The notes under the pieces are model-generated. The model saw nothing but the letters and a program-made list of their open reading frames with translations. It was not told where the DNA came from and did no database searches. A stretch of DNA of 64,000 nt, taken from assembly GCF_018691265.1 (NCBI RefSeq), contig NW_024881330.1:15189386-15253385 (forward strand), read 5' to 3'. Both the position numbers and the translations under genes were made by a program. Source of the DNA: Tyto alba. Its lineage: Eukaryota; Chordata; Aves; Strigiformes; Tytonidae. This document shows positions 22,801 to 34,100 of this stretch, one piece after another. How positions within the stretch are numbered: the stretch's first letter is position 1; each line of letters starts with the position of its first letter.

Positions 22801-25800
22801 AATAAGCCTGGCCACGCAGTGGGAAGCAACGGTCCCTCGGCCAGGCCAGGATCTCACGGGAGAGGGGCAGCCGGTTGTGCTGTGCCTGCAGCCCAGAAGG
22901 GGAGAAGAAGCTGCAGTTCAGCATACGGAGACCCAAGGGAGGGAAGTCTGTCTGGATGTCAGCAAAAGAGAAGCGAGGACAGAACAGCATTACGTGACAA
23001 GACCATAACCTGCCTCACTGAGGATGGTGCCTCCAGCCCCGGCAGCAGATGTTCTGAGGTGTGCTGAGTGTGACTGTGACCCAGGCAGCCACTTCCAGTC
23101 TCTCACGGGCAGCAGTTTAAAGGGACTGTCTGAGCCAAGCACTGCATCCAAGCATTCATGAACAGCCACTAGCGATTCTTCCCTGCGCAGATTAGTCCTG
23201 TGCCTTTTAAACCTATTTATATTTTTGGCCGCTGTAATATCCTGTGGCAAAGAGGTCAATGATTTAATTATGTGCTGAGTGGGAAAGTAGTTTCCCCTGG
23301 TTGCTTTCAGACTGTTTCATTGGATCTCATTCTTATTTTCTGAAAAATACTGCTCACTCATTCCTGACTTAACTTCTACTTCTGTAGCCATAAGTAGCAT
23401 ATTGTGGGCTGTTCTGTGGGGTGATGACAGATGAGAAGTGGCTCGTATCAATTGCAGCATATAAAATGGAGTATTAGTTGTTTGGCTCCTTTCCATGTCA
23501 GTAACATGGACTGGGCTGAGTCTATCCCTGTATGCTGAAAAAAACCTTCAGTGTTAGGACTGTCTTGTGGAGGGCAGACTCAATCAGTCAGTCAGGATGC
23601 CCGTTAGGGAGGTGGTCAGTGGTCCTAGCTCAGAAAGATAAAGGGCTGAACTTCTGTCTGAGTTAGAGTGAGAAGGCATTTGCTAGAGGGATGGACAAAG
23701 AGAAAACATGACGTGGTGTGTTTTCTGGCTCACTCAGGTGCTTTGTTTTTATCACCAGGGGCTACAGGACAAAGTAGGAAGGGAAAAGGCTATAACCAGT
23801 CAGCAACAGAAATTTTAAACATCTCTATCTTCATTAGTTCTTAAAAAATACTGGAAAAATAAGTATATATTTCCAAAAGCCAAGTTCCTTAAATATTGAG
23901 TTGAAGCTGTGGATCTAAGCCTGGAGCTGATGGAAGGATTCCTGCTTATACTGGGTTTTTGTCTAGAGATCATCAAACAGCAGAGCCAGACTGTACAGTT
24001 TAATTTTGCTGTTGACCTCAGTGCTAACAACATTTACAACTGAGAAATCAAGTAATTGTCCTATTCCACACCCTTGGGAAAACTGTAAAAGTCACTTCTC
24101 AGTAGTTCAGAAATTCAGAAAAGATTCCCAGAGGCTGACACAGAGCTTGTGAAATGAAATTCCAGGAGAAGGTTAAGAGCTGATCTGATCACAGTCTGCA
24201 AACCTGTACAGGGGGAGAAATGTATGATAGTAGAAAATAAGTAGGGTGTGATTCAAAGGCTGGAAAAGCTGGATGAGTCCTGACTAGAAATGCAACACGG
24301 GGATATTTAACAAATGAAACATGCTCTCCATAAGGGGAATGAGAAGCAGGAGGCTCCTCACATCCAACCTTTCCCTGTGCAATGAATTCCTTTGTGTAAG
24401 GTAGGCCGTAACTCTGGGTCTGGTGTAGAAACTGCTGAGGGGGTTTCAGGAGAGCAAACCTAATTCCTGCTGACCTTCCAAACCAGGGGACTGCCTGTCA
24501 CCTTGGCAGTCCTCATCACCTCTCTCAGGCCAGCTTGTTACATTCCCTGTGGCTTGCAGACTGCTCTGTAGGGTTAAAGGCTCTCGGGAGACTGTTTTCT
24601 GCAGAAGGAAGGCCCCTCTGTATGAGAAAGATGCATGTTTGTTTGTTTGAAACCTTGCTTAGACAGTTAGTCTTAGAAGCGGAGCTCAGGAAAGAAAGTC
24701 AGTGTACCAGTGGAGAAGCTGTGATTACTTTCTGATGATGTTTTCTTCCAATCTCAGTTTCAACATTTTGAGCCACTAAAAGCTGCAATGATATTTTTTT
24801 TTTTTTTTTTTTTCTGAGAGACTTCAAAGCAAGCTTTTCACGTACAGGGCTGCTGGAGACAAAGCTAGGTTGCCTTGTGTGGGCCATCAGACCGAGAGCC
24901 TGACAGATGAAAGTGTCAAATGTTTGAGAAAGTTTGTTCTGAAGATTTTTGAGAGATTAGGGAGTGTCTCAACTTTTATTGAGAACACATCATGTTGTCT
25001 TGATTTTTGCTCAAGCCCTCTAAAAGCCTAAGGGAGAGGGAAGTAAGATCTATCACCTGTTTCATCTTGGCATAAAGCAGCCTGCTACACACTCTGCCTT
25101 AGTTTCTCTACCTAGGAAAATGGGAAGAATAATAATTTGCCTATCTGCAAGGGAGAGAAGTCCTACTTTTCTCCCCATATTTGAACTAAGAATGTGTAGG
25201 CCATTACAAATCAAAGGTAGAAGCAAACGGTATTAATTAATGGTACCATCTCATTGTTAGTTTAGGACTGGACTACGCCCAGTGTTTGATAATATGGTGT
25301 TATAATTATAAATGGATTGTGTCCTCCTTTAGCTGTTGTGGGATCTCAGATTTTGGCAAGAAACATGAACTCTTGGGTTATGCTCCCCCCTCGTGGTCTC
25401 GCTGTGATTTGCAACCAGGTACGAGGGATTGTGAGAGTCTGGTTGACTTTGTTTTGGGCAGGAGTTGAGTTGGCTTTGTCTCTAATTTATAATAAGAACC
25501 TCTCCCTTTCCTCTGGGAATTCATGTGGACAGGCCATCCCACTGTATTAGCCACTTTTTTTTTGTAGTCTGCCAGAAAACTAGATCTAAATTCTAGCAGT
25601 GCTCTGGGCTGGGTTTTTGAATTTTGTATTGCTGTGCTTTGTGCAACATGAGTTTTCTTACAGGAAAAAAACCCTCTGATCCCTGACCTCTTATGCTTGT
25701 AGTCTATACCTCGAGGTTAACCTCTCCTTTGTTCTGCTTTACACTTGGGGCAGTGTCAGGTTAAGTTTTAGCTGAATTAGCAGATTGTCACCTTAAAACC

Positions 25801-28800
25801 GTGGTTGCAAAGATGTCAGATAATGCACTACACTGGCATTTGAAGCATGAGTGAAGCACTTGGATCCAGTAGCTGAAGCAAGACCATTTCTCAACCTTGT
25901 TAGTATTCCCTCAAGCTGATTCACTTCTTCTGTGTCACAGATTTAAAATACCAGACTACTAAAGTGAACACATGAACAATAAATTACTAGACTCTCCCAG
26001 TTTGGGAGTATGTGAGGCAGAAGGAAAGCAGAGTCATAAGCAGTAAATTACTTTTGCAGTCATTAGAAAATTTTAATTGTAATTGAGAGGGAACCCCAGT
26101 CCTTCCTTCTCCTATAAACAAGCTCGGGAAAATGGTGAAGGTCTAATAATCAGCAGGATTTTTAGGCAGTTGAAAGGGTCTCTGCCTCTTTAGGAGTTTC
26201 AGTGAATAATACAATGTTGCGAGGTTACTTTTGGTAATAATTTAATTAGGAAGAATTTACTGACATTTAAATGACTTAGATTTCCCTGCTGAATCTTTTG
26301 TAGGCAATTTATCAGCTTTGTATTCACAAATGGAGGAAGTTTTCGGGTTAAATTGCTCAAAAATATTTGGTGACTCTCTAGCTCTTGTGATCAAGGGCTG
26401 ACCCTGGTTCTTGGAGAATCAGCATGTAATCCGTGGGGATTATCAAACCCACACTTTTCTGTAGAGGCAGCCCTGCATCACAGTGAAAGGATGTCTGCAG
26501 GATGCCTAAAGGATAAAGCCAAGAGGAGACTCCTAGCTGGGCTTATGCATGTGTGTCTCTCTGGGAGCACATAGCATCCAGCCTTTTCACTCAGAGTTCT
26601 GCTGAGAGACTCCCTGGGTCCAGACAGGGCTTTTCTGAGACACTTCACCAGGTGTGCTGGCAAGCCATGGCTTCAGGTCATCTCCAGTTTCTGTCTTCAC
26701 CAAAAGATACTACAGAAACGTTAATGCTCTCTCAGCCTCTCTTTTGCAGGTATACCTTCCTCCAGCCTCCAGGGCATACCTACCCTTTCAAATGATAGAA
26801 ACTCAACTTCTGCTGGGCTACAGCACAGTTGACCTCCTACATCAGATACTCTGAATCAGAAAAAGTCCACCACCAGCCAAAAAGTCCTTGAAACGCCATG
26901 GGGGGCATGACTGATTTGCTGTGAGGGGAGGAGATATGGTTAACCTTGATTAGTATGGACATGGCTGCTTTGCACTGCTTGCCTTGAATGTATTTAACAT
27001 TTCTAGGCATAGGCACTGTCCTACCACAAAGGCTTTGTATGGAATCTGTTGCACAGTTTTATCCTCTGATCATGTGTGACACAGTTCTGCTGAGCTCCAT
27101 GTTTCATGCTCATAGTCTCACCTGAGGTGTCATAGGGACCCTTCCCTGCCCCACACAGTGTGAAGAGTACAGGTGATTTCTGCCTGTCCTGAGTGTTAAA
27201 CTAAAGGGATAAGGAGATGTGTATAATTCTGAAGCCTTGAGACCCCTCCAGGAGCACCTGAATGTCTTTCCCTCCTGGAAGAGCCTTGCAGATAACTACA
27301 GGATTAGCTCTGAGCTTCTTCCGTCTGCAGGCTATGGACACAGTGTCCCTGAGCACCCGGTGAACCTTTGCAGCGCTTGCACAGGCACAATCTCTATTGA
27401 GAGAGGTTCTGTCACTAGAGGGAGTCGCAGACTCCAAGAAATAAGCAAATACAGCCCAGTTTGTCTTTCAGTGTATGAGCATGTCACAACTACGTCAATG
27501 GAAAGCCTCAAGATTTCCTCTAATTGCACTTTCAGTGTCTTTTAGTTCCTTAGCAAATTTCCCGTAGTAGTAGGGATTCTTGCTTTCAAGCTATATATGG
27601 CTAGTGCTGACAGGATTTTCTGCCTATCTGACATGATGTCCTCTTCCTTGTCCTTCCTCCTGCCTTCAGCCCCCAACACTGGCCTACACACCTCCCTCAC
27701 CTCTGCTTGGTGTTTAAGCTCTCTTCTGACCCCGTGTTGAAGGAATTCAACTCACTAAACAGAAGAAGAATATGAATAAAGCGAATAATACACATTTTTA
27801 GTAAGTGAGCTGAATCAGCTCGGTGTAAAGTCTGATGGGTAAACAGCTGAGCCAGCACAAGGTGAAGGTAGGACCACATGGTCAGAGTGGGGGAAGAAGA
27901 TGTTGGGCCTCCCTTTTTGGCAGAACACCTGGCAGATGAGTGCAGCTGTAGTGTGCACCCGTACCCACAGCCACTCTCCCAGGTGTTCTTCAGGAACACA
28001 CAGGGCTCCCACAGATTCCAACATGAGATATAAAGCAATTTACTCACAAGTTCTTGGACTTGTTGTCCTTTTTCACCCAGGTGCAGTTTAGACAACAGGG
28101 GCCCTTCACTGGTAAAGTAGAAAGAACCTTCAAGAATAAACTGGATTGTCTGCTCACTTTTCTGCTTTCTACTTATAAATGTCCACTAACTTCACTGGAA
28201 ATACCCTCTTCTCCTACTGCATTGCAGGAATGTTATGGTTTAACCCCAGCTGGCAATAAAGCCCCACACAGCCGCTCGCTCACTCGCCCACAGTGAGATG
28301 GAGGAGAGAACTGGAAGAGTAAAAGTGAGAAAACTCATGAGTTGAGATAAAGACAGTTTAATAGGTAAAGCAAAAGCCATGTGCACAAGCAAAGCAAAAC
28401 AAGGAATTCATTCACCACTTCCCACTGGCAGGCAAGTGCTCAACCATCTCCAGGACAGCAGGGCTCCATCACATGTAACAATTACTTGGGAAGACAAAGA
28501 CCATCACTCCGAATGTTCCTCCTTCCTTCTTCTTCCCCCAGCTTTATATGCTGAGTATGACACCATATGGTATGGAATATCCCTTTGGTCAGTTGGGGTC
28601 AGCTGTCCTGCCTGTGTCCCCCTGCAACTTCTTGTGCACCCCCAGCTACTTGCTGGTGGGGTGGGGTGAGGAGCAGAAAAGGCCTTGACTCTGTGTAAGC
28701 ACTGCTCAGCAATAACAAAAACATCCCTTAATTATCAATACTGTTTTCAGCACAAATCCAAAACATAGCCCCATACCAGCTTCTGTGAAGAAAATTAACT

Positions 28801-31800
28801 CTATCCCAGACAAACCCAACAGAATGAGCCAGACCCAAGCCTTCAGTAGGCTCAGTGAAGTTCTGCTGACTTGTATTATTAGAAAGTGTGGGTCTTTGTG
28901 CATGACTGGGACATATTTTTTCTTTAATAACACAGAAATAATTTAAATTATTCCTGATTCTCTTTTCACTTGGTCTGCCCAATTTAATTTTCCCAGACTA
29001 TTCCCCTGCCATTCTGACATGATCTCACAGACCAATGGATTATGGTAGATTCAGTGAGGAATCAGACTGACATTGTTAAGAAGACATACACACCCAGTAT
29101 CTTCTGAGTTTATGTGTTTAAGTCCCCACATACCTGCTTTGTAGCATAGGCCGATAAACTTCAGAAATTTAATGTACGCTAAAATGAGGAATTCTAAAAG
29201 AGTTGAAAAATAGAATTATGTGTTACAATTAAAGGGTTCTTCAGATCAAACATGAGGCACTAAGAGGGAAGTTTAGTTATAGGTTTGAACAGCCTATAGG
29301 ATGTGGTAAGGCATTTTATATTTTTGGAAGGAAATGTGGATAACAGTATATCTGATTTCTGAGAGAGTTTGAGATTTTCCAGGAGTGGAATTGCATAAGT
29401 GCAGTTAAAGCTGAGAGATGGACAGCTATACTGGAAACCACAGTAAATTCTATTTTGAGGCGCCAGCCAGTATCATGGAGTTTATACGCATCATTTGTCA
29501 GAAATAATAATAAGGAAATGTTTTACATCTAAATTGGTATGGGAAATTCCCAGTATTCTTCAGATTTCATCTAATTTCAGTTTCTCAACTTGGATCTGAT
29601 TCAAGACCTTTGAAGTTCCTGTGTCTGGATTTCAAAGAAAATGATCTGGGACCTGGGAGAGATAGCAAAATCTAGAGGCAGCCTTCTGAAGCACTGAGCT
29701 CTCATGAATCCACATGAAATTAGCTTCTGCAGAACCAGCCCCCACCCCTAGTCATCTTCTCCCTCTGCTCATGCTTCTAATGGGAGTTTAGGAATCACAG
29801 TTTTGGGCCCTCTGCTTATTTCTGCCATCATGTTGCTGCTTATTAATTTACTCAGACCACGTCAGATCCCATCTCATCTATGTCAACAGCCCACTTTTAA
29901 AACTTCCTTTGCAGGTTAGACAAAGCTGAGCTTGCAGTCTCCAGAAGAGAGCAGGCTAGAAGAAAGGACAGAGCTGGCGCACTGGTTGAAGGCAGAGCCC
30001 CGGGGAGCAGAGCTGATGTTCCTGCCGCTGCCAGGACATGGAGCAACAACCGATGCTTTTTGCTCTCACTGCATTAGCTGCTGCCTGCCCACAGTCCCAG
30101 GTCCTCTCTCGGCAGCTGCACCAGCAGGCAGCTTCTGAGCTTGGAAGGGTGGAAAGTAATCAGTAGGGCCATGACTAATTTTGCTAGGCCAAGCACTCGG
30201 CTGCCCTGGAAAGTTCATTGGTTTGTTTACGCTTGATCTGGTTCTCTTTGGACCCAAGAAATAGATGGAGTACAGAACTTGGCCTTTATTGCTGTAGTTA
30301 CTCATCAGTGCACCAGTGTTTTCAGAGGTCCTGGGCCACAGCACTCCAGCTAAGACCAAGTTGTTCCTAAACATCTCAGGTCAAACAATAAAAAACACTA
30401 GTTATGATTATTGAAAATCTGTTTTGGTCCAAAGCACATGTTTTTTTCCTTTTTTGGTTTCCTAGGGTATTTCAGTAATGGTCCTAGAAAATGCTGCACA
30501 CATTTCTATTTTTAACTTCTATATAAGCCAGCTTGTTGTGTACCTCAAAAACTTTTTCAGGAAGGCAGAACAAGACAGCAATTGCGTGCGGGCTACGTTC
30601 ATGAAAAATAACCCCTTCTTTTTGAGAAGAGACCCGAGCATTGCCTAGAGAAGGAAACTGGGAGAGGAGTGCCAGCCTTTGCTTTTCTCTTATCCATTGT
30701 TTCCTTTTTTTTTTTGGAGTGCCTGTTTAGAAAATTTCTTTGCATAATTCTTCACGAACAGACTTCAACATTCATGTGCTCACACCAACAATGAGAAAGC
30801 AGCCGATGGACAGAGGGGATTGGAAGGCGCCTGGTTCCATCACACAGAACCACCAGAGGTCAGACTTAACCTCCGATTCCTTTCTAATGCTGAGCAGTTT
30901 AATTCAGACTGACTTCTATCATTGCAACAGAAATTGCAAAGGGTTTACAGGACATTTACTGCATTCCTTCTCTTCCTGAGAGACTGCATCTTTCCAGAGT
31001 ATTTTCTAGTTCTTTGTGTTATACACAAAGGCCTCTGGTTTTGCTTCATGCATTTTGGGAGCTGGTGGGACTGTCACAACCAGTTTGAAGACTTTCCTGA
31101 TAATCAGCCTGGAATTACCCTTTCTTTTCATCCCATCACTCATATCATACTTCTCTTATGACATCTCACATATAAGCATAACAAAGAGTATATTTTTGAA
31201 GGAAGATTTGATTTGCACAAATTAGCTTGAACAAGTTACATGTGGCTTGTACAAGAAGTAGCCAGTTTTCACAACACTAATGACCCTTTTTGAACAGGTG
31301 ATTTTCAGGATGAGTATGCAGAGAGGTCAGGTGCCTGAGATTGTAGCAACTGTGAATGCCTAGATGATGAATTGAGTAATGCAACCTCCGGTAGTGCAAG
31401 AAATAAAGGGTTATAAATTCAGAGCCTCTCCAAACAACCTCACTTCTCCCTCAGCTTTCTCCTCTCCATTTTGCTGTGTGATGGGAACAACAGTATTGCT
31501 GCTGCATAGCACCAGGGACCATCCCACCTGTAGCCCACAGACTGGATCTGGCCTAAAGGACAATTTGTGCCTTGCACTGGGATAGGTGAGGTGAGACAGT
31601 GTAGGAAGTCTTCCAGCTGTTAAATATCTTTTAATTCTTCACACTTCTGGTTTCTTTGACCCATTAGACACTCCCATGTTCATATGCAAGGAGGAAGTTG
31701 CCACAACAGGTATCTGGCCTGTGGTGGTAGATAAAGCTGGCCAACATACTGTGTGAGCTCAGCACCTCTGGCTTGTGGGAGTACGACCGTGTTCTACCAC

Positions 31801-33871
31801 AGCCGAAGATGCTGAGCAGATGGAGGTGAAACTTGTGCAGGATGGGTCAAAACCCATTTTCAGGAGAATGGAGGACAAAGGGGCCCAACAGATGTGGCAG
31901 AGAAAATAAAACTTACAGCAAGAAAAGTCAGAGGCTTGTCTGTTGTTAGGGTTAAAGTTTGAGCAGCAGTGTTGCCTGTGGCTGTGGTGTGGTCCTAGGC
32001 TGGGAATCGTGCTCTGAGTCCGTAGACACAAGATGGAGAGGGGAAAACTGGCAGCAGGACAAACTTTATTCTGCCATATTAGGTCAACATGCTTCATCCT
32101 TAACTACAAGGGATGCTTGAGGAATAACAGCGTAGTAGACACCCCCAGCCTGCTCAGTCTTTAATTGCCCAGCTGACTGGCAGTCAAAACAACCAGTGCC
32201 ATCAAGAGCTGCTTGTAACTGTCCTGGATGAGCTCAGCTCTGGTAGGAACTGAAATTAGTCTATAGGATCATATCACATAGACTACAAAATGTGTTTGAT
32301 GACCTGCAATGGATGTGAGCCAATAATTTGGAGGTAATTTGCTTGATACTCCTTTTACCAATTGTGGAACTTGGGCATGACAGTTTAATTTTAAAGTAGT
32401 AGTGAGGACTGTGCCAATATATTGTTTGGCTTCTCTTGTGTCTTGGTGTCAGCCAGGAGACAGCAGGACTCATAATGACTAAATCCTGACTTTCTCAGTA
32501 TCACGCTTGCAAAGAACCATAATATCTAACCTTTAAATGTTCCCTATACAAGCTAGACCACAGAAACCAGCTGGAGTCCCAGCTACTCTTGTGTTGTCAC
32601 TAGATCACCTCATTAGCCTTGTGACTTGTTAAACACAATTCTGTCAAACTCTGTTCTGCAGCCTGCCATTATTCAGCTACTAACTAAACAAACTCCCACT
32701 AGCTCCCTTGGGGATCATTACATCTCTCTGCATTTATGCTGTGGCAGCAAAAGTTTAAGCTTGGATTGTAATCATACAGAAATTAACTTGCTGATTAAAA
32801 ATGGTCCTTTAAGCAACATGCATTTGAATAATCCATCATAAAAAAAAATGAGTCTGTAGCAGTGCTTTTGACTTGATAATCTTTTTTCTGCTTAAAATTT
32901 AAATCAGTTGCATTTTTTTTTCTCTCAGTCTGTAGCCTATAGAAAAATACAATGAATTACTAAAAAGAAAGCAATAATTTGAACTGCAATAGCCGTGGTG
33001 TGGAATATATATTTTAGATCTGTCACTGCAAGATAGATTTGTACGTCATGGACCTAATTTTTGGCTGAGACACCCTCCAGGCAATTCCACTGATGTTAGT
33101 TGTGTTACACAAAAAGTAAGCTAATGCAGAAAATTTGGTTTCAGATATTTGCAAAGTGTTTTGAAGATAAAAGACCTGCACATGCCAGAGCTGATCTAGT
33201 TCTTGTTGAAATCTGTAGCAAAGGTCCTGTTTAATTCAACAAGAGCTGCTGGATCAGGTCTGATAAATGCAGCAGAGCTGTGTTTACAAGCAAACATTTG
33301 AATGACAGTTCAGTCATTTTAAATACTGCATATCTCTCCCTACCTGTAGGTGCAAAGGAAACCATTAACAGTTCACAATAGGTGCCTACTTTTAGACAAA
33401 GTCACTCAATTTGTGGCTGCTAGCTGTACTGATTGTGTGATGAATACCAGAAGAGAAGATTTATGTGGCTGGAGAAAGATGCAAAAGGACATGTCTAACA
33501 GAGAATATGTGACACTGTTCCTGAAACTAAAGAAAAGCAAATTCAAATCTCCTTGCTTCATCACTTTCCTCTATCACAGTTCCACTTTTCTAGATGTTTT
33601 TACAATCTGCAATATTTCACATCTTTCATTCCCAGCCCATGCCACAAGCCCTTAATGTCTCTATTTTTAAAAATCAGCCTTTATCAGTACTGGTCTCAGC
33701 ATTAGCAACCTGATATTCCTCACCTTTTGGTCCAGGTAAAATTGTGTGTGTCGAGCAGACATCTGTTGTAGGTCGATTGTCAACATCAAAACCAAAAATC
33801 TGAACTTGGAAGATAAAAAGCACTACTAGGGTCCCGTATTTCCTTAGCTGTTGTTCTTTCTTGCTGCTCAT
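14827..33871 (-). CDS. COLEC10: COLEC10, collectin liver 1 (CL-L1), six coding exons
   Basis: Secreted collectin. In mammals CL-L1 forms collagen-linked trimers, pairs with COLEC11, binds sugars on microbes, and acts in the lectin complement pathway and in neural crest migration. Joined exons (33871-33724, 21755-21684, 20196-20125, 18138-18085, 16776-16681, 15218-14827) give 277 residues. Residues 1-27 are a hydrophobic signal peptide, with a lone Cys at 39. Gly-X-Y triplets run uninterrupted from 47 to about 118. The neck has CDC at 119-121. The C-type lectin domain (about 155-277) has Cys 176, 248, 262 and 270 and WND at 257-259. Sequons are NTS at 139 and NYS at 230. Every intron is GT-AG in phase 1. 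Length, exon pattern and the CDCGRYR neck fit COLEC10 better than COLEC11. Oddity: KPH at 238-240 replaces the usual EPS or EPN. No frameshift or internal stop. The identification is firm; loss of sugar binding is inferred. Confidence 0.97.
15219..16680 (-). other. COLEC10 intron 5
   Basis: A 1.5-kb intron between the neck and lectin-domain exons. Its 3' end is a strong pyrimidine tract (T7C6) before TTAAAG. No repeat was recognised. Confidence 0.85.
16681..16776 (-). CDS. COLEC10: COLEC10 coding exon 5: neck / trimerisation segment
   Basis: A 96-nt exon encoding residues 116-147. It begins GTVCDCGRYRR, with the paired CDC cysteines typical of CL-L1 and CL-K1, and continues into the amphipathic neck (VVGQLNINVARL) that forms the trimeric coiled coil. 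A possible N-glycosylation sequon NTS starts at residue 139. The acceptor is GCATCAG/GCACTG and the donor AAGAATG/GTAAGG. A 44-bp CA repeat (minus strand) sits 45-90 bases upstream of the acceptor. Confidence 0.95.
16777..18084 (-). other. COLEC10 intron 4
   Basis: A 1.3-kb intron carrying the dinucleotide repeat at 16822-16865 close to its acceptor. Nothing else was recognised. Confidence 0.85.
16822..16865. repeat. (GT)n / (CA)n microsatellite in COLEC10 intron 4
   Basis: Twenty-two uninterrupted TG units on the plus strand, which read as CA repeats in the COLEC10 transcript. The near edge is 45 bases upstream of exon 5. Confidence 0.97.
18085..18138 (-). CDS. COLEC10: COLEC10 coding exon 4: collagen-like, 6 Gly-X-Y triplets
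   Basis: A 54-nt exon encoding residues 98-115 (GDKGAKGLLGVSGKKGKA), six Gly-X-Y triplets that finish the collagen domain. The acceptor is TTCAG/GTGAC and the donor AAGCAG/GTATGC. The size is a multiple of nine, as is usual for collagen-type exons, and the phase is conserved. Confidence 0.95.
18139..20124 (-). other. COLEC10 intron 3
   Basis: A 2.0-kb intron between collagen exons 3 and 4. No repeat or coding segment was recognised. Confidence 0.85.
20125..20196 (-). CDS. COLEC10: COLEC10 coding exon 3: collagen-like, 8 Gly-X-Y triplets
   Basis: A 72-nt exon encoding residues 74-97, eight Gly-X-Y triplets including GDVGDQGMLGKIGPIG, which closely follows the mammalian COLEC10 pattern. The acceptor is CTCTTAG/GAAAC and the donor GGAAAGG/GTAAGC. 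It is in phase 1 at both ends, like exon 2, with no Gly interruption. Confidence 0.95.
20197..21683 (-). other. COLEC10 intron 2
   Basis: A 1.5-kb intron between the two 72-nt collagen exons. It contains a 16-nt T run (20848-20863) and a 23-bp palindrome at 21018-21040. Nothing coding was recognised. Confidence 0.85.
21018..21040. repeat. 23-bp palindrome in COLEC10 intron 2
   Basis: TTATCATTAAA and TTTAATGATAA flank a single central C at 21029. The arms carry TAAT-type cores. Confidence 0.85.
21684..21755 (-). CDS. COLEC10: COLEC10 coding exon 2: collagen-like, 8 Gly-X-Y triplets
   Basis: A 72-nt exon encoding residues 50-73 as eight perfect Gly-X-Y triplets, beginning GDEGEKGDRGEV. The acceptor is TTTTTTGGAAG/GG and the donor AAAAG/GTATTT. 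The 72-nt length and phase 1 at both ends match the collagen-domain exons of the family. It has no ATG of its own and lies almost 12 kb from exon 1. Confidence 0.95.
22990..23330 (-). mobile_element. ancient CR1/L3-like 3' region fragment
   Basis: On the minus strand the text reads, from 23330 down, an ACTCAGCACATAATTAAATC-like segment, then TTTGCCACAGGATATTACAG, then GCCAAAAATATAAATAGGTT and TAGTGGCTGTTCATGAATG. This order (short-region start, CACAGGATGT, AAAATATAAATAGGTTCAAA, TAGTGGCTATT) is familiar from the 3' part of old reptilian and avian CR1-type elements. It is much more decayed than the copies at 7-11 kb. Boundaries are approximate and the call rests on memory of the family text. 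Confidence 0.6.
28231..28821 (-). mobile_element. solo LTR of an avian endogenous retrovirus
   Basis: A 591-bp solo LTR oriented on the minus strand, like COLEC10. It starts TGTTGGGTTTGTCTGGGATA at 28821 and ends GGGGTTAAACCATAACA at 28231, so it has TG...CA termini. A TATA box (TATAAA, minus, 28548-28543) and an ATTAAA polyadenylation signal (minus, 28362-28357) occur in the expected order. No gag, pol or env sequence adjoins it. A GAATG direct repeat (28228-28232 and 28822-28826) flanks it but overlaps the left terminus by two bases, so the target-site duplication is uncertain. I know this LTR type as common in birds; the family name is left open. Confidence 0.88.
33193..33255. repeat. imperfect inverted repeat in COLEC10 intron 1
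   Basis: GATCTAGTTCTTGTTGAA (33193-33210) is a near complement of TTCAACAAGAGCTGCTGGAT plus C (33235-33255), with CTTGTTGAA as a perfect core and a 24-base loop. It could be the relic of an old palindromic transposon. Confidence 0.6.
33724..33871 (-). CDS. COLEC10: COLEC10 coding exon 1: signal peptide, N-terminal segment, first collagen triplet
   Basis: Starts at ATG 33871-33869 with A at -3 (AGG before ATG), an acceptable Kozak context. It encodes residues 1-49 plus one base of codon 50. Residues about 12-27 are hydrophobic and end in a small residue, as expected for a cleaved signal peptide, followed by FDVDNRP. Cys39 is the N-terminal cysteine that can cross-link collectin subunits. The exon ends in PGPK with donor AAAAG/GTGAGG at 33724/33723. 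The ATG frame runs on into the intron to 33674, but the shared phase with exon 2 makes the splice clear. Confidence 0.95.
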
Positions 33872-34100
33872 CCTTGCAGCTTCTCAGGAAATGCCTTTCG
33901 TTGCTACAGTCTTAACAAATCCAGCTGACTCAAAAATAAATGCTCCACTAACTGAAGCAGTGCAAAGATTGGGAGCTACATGCAAGAACAGCTAAATAAA
34001 GTGAAGAAAGGAGTTTGACGATGTTGTAGTTATTTCTGTCCTGCACATTATCCAGGATATTTATTTAACACTGACAGATGTTTATTCCAATTTATCTCTT
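33872..34100 (-). promoter_or_regulatory. candidate COLEC10 5' UTR and proximal promoter
   Basis: Sequence just 5' of the COLEC10 start. On the minus strand it has TGAGTCAGC (33932-33924), an AP-1/Maf-type motif overlapping an E-box CAGCTG (33922-33927), and a forkhead-like AATAAACA (34086-34079). No clear TATA box at a fixed distance and no CpG island are visible, so the transcription start cannot be placed. An additional upstream non-coding exon is possible. The promoter role is inferred from position. Confidence 0.3.

Larger units (their letters stand above)
21756..33723 (-). other. COLEC10 intron 1 (about 12 kb)
   Basis: The longest intron of the gene. It holds a 27-nt poly-T (22666-22692), a GC-richer stretch with an old CR1-like fragment (about 22990-23330), a 20-nt poly-T (24794-24813), the solo LTR (28231-28821) and an imperfect inverted repeat (33193-33255). 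The rest is AT-rich sequence with only short chance reading frames, and I see no further exon. Confidence 0.85.
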
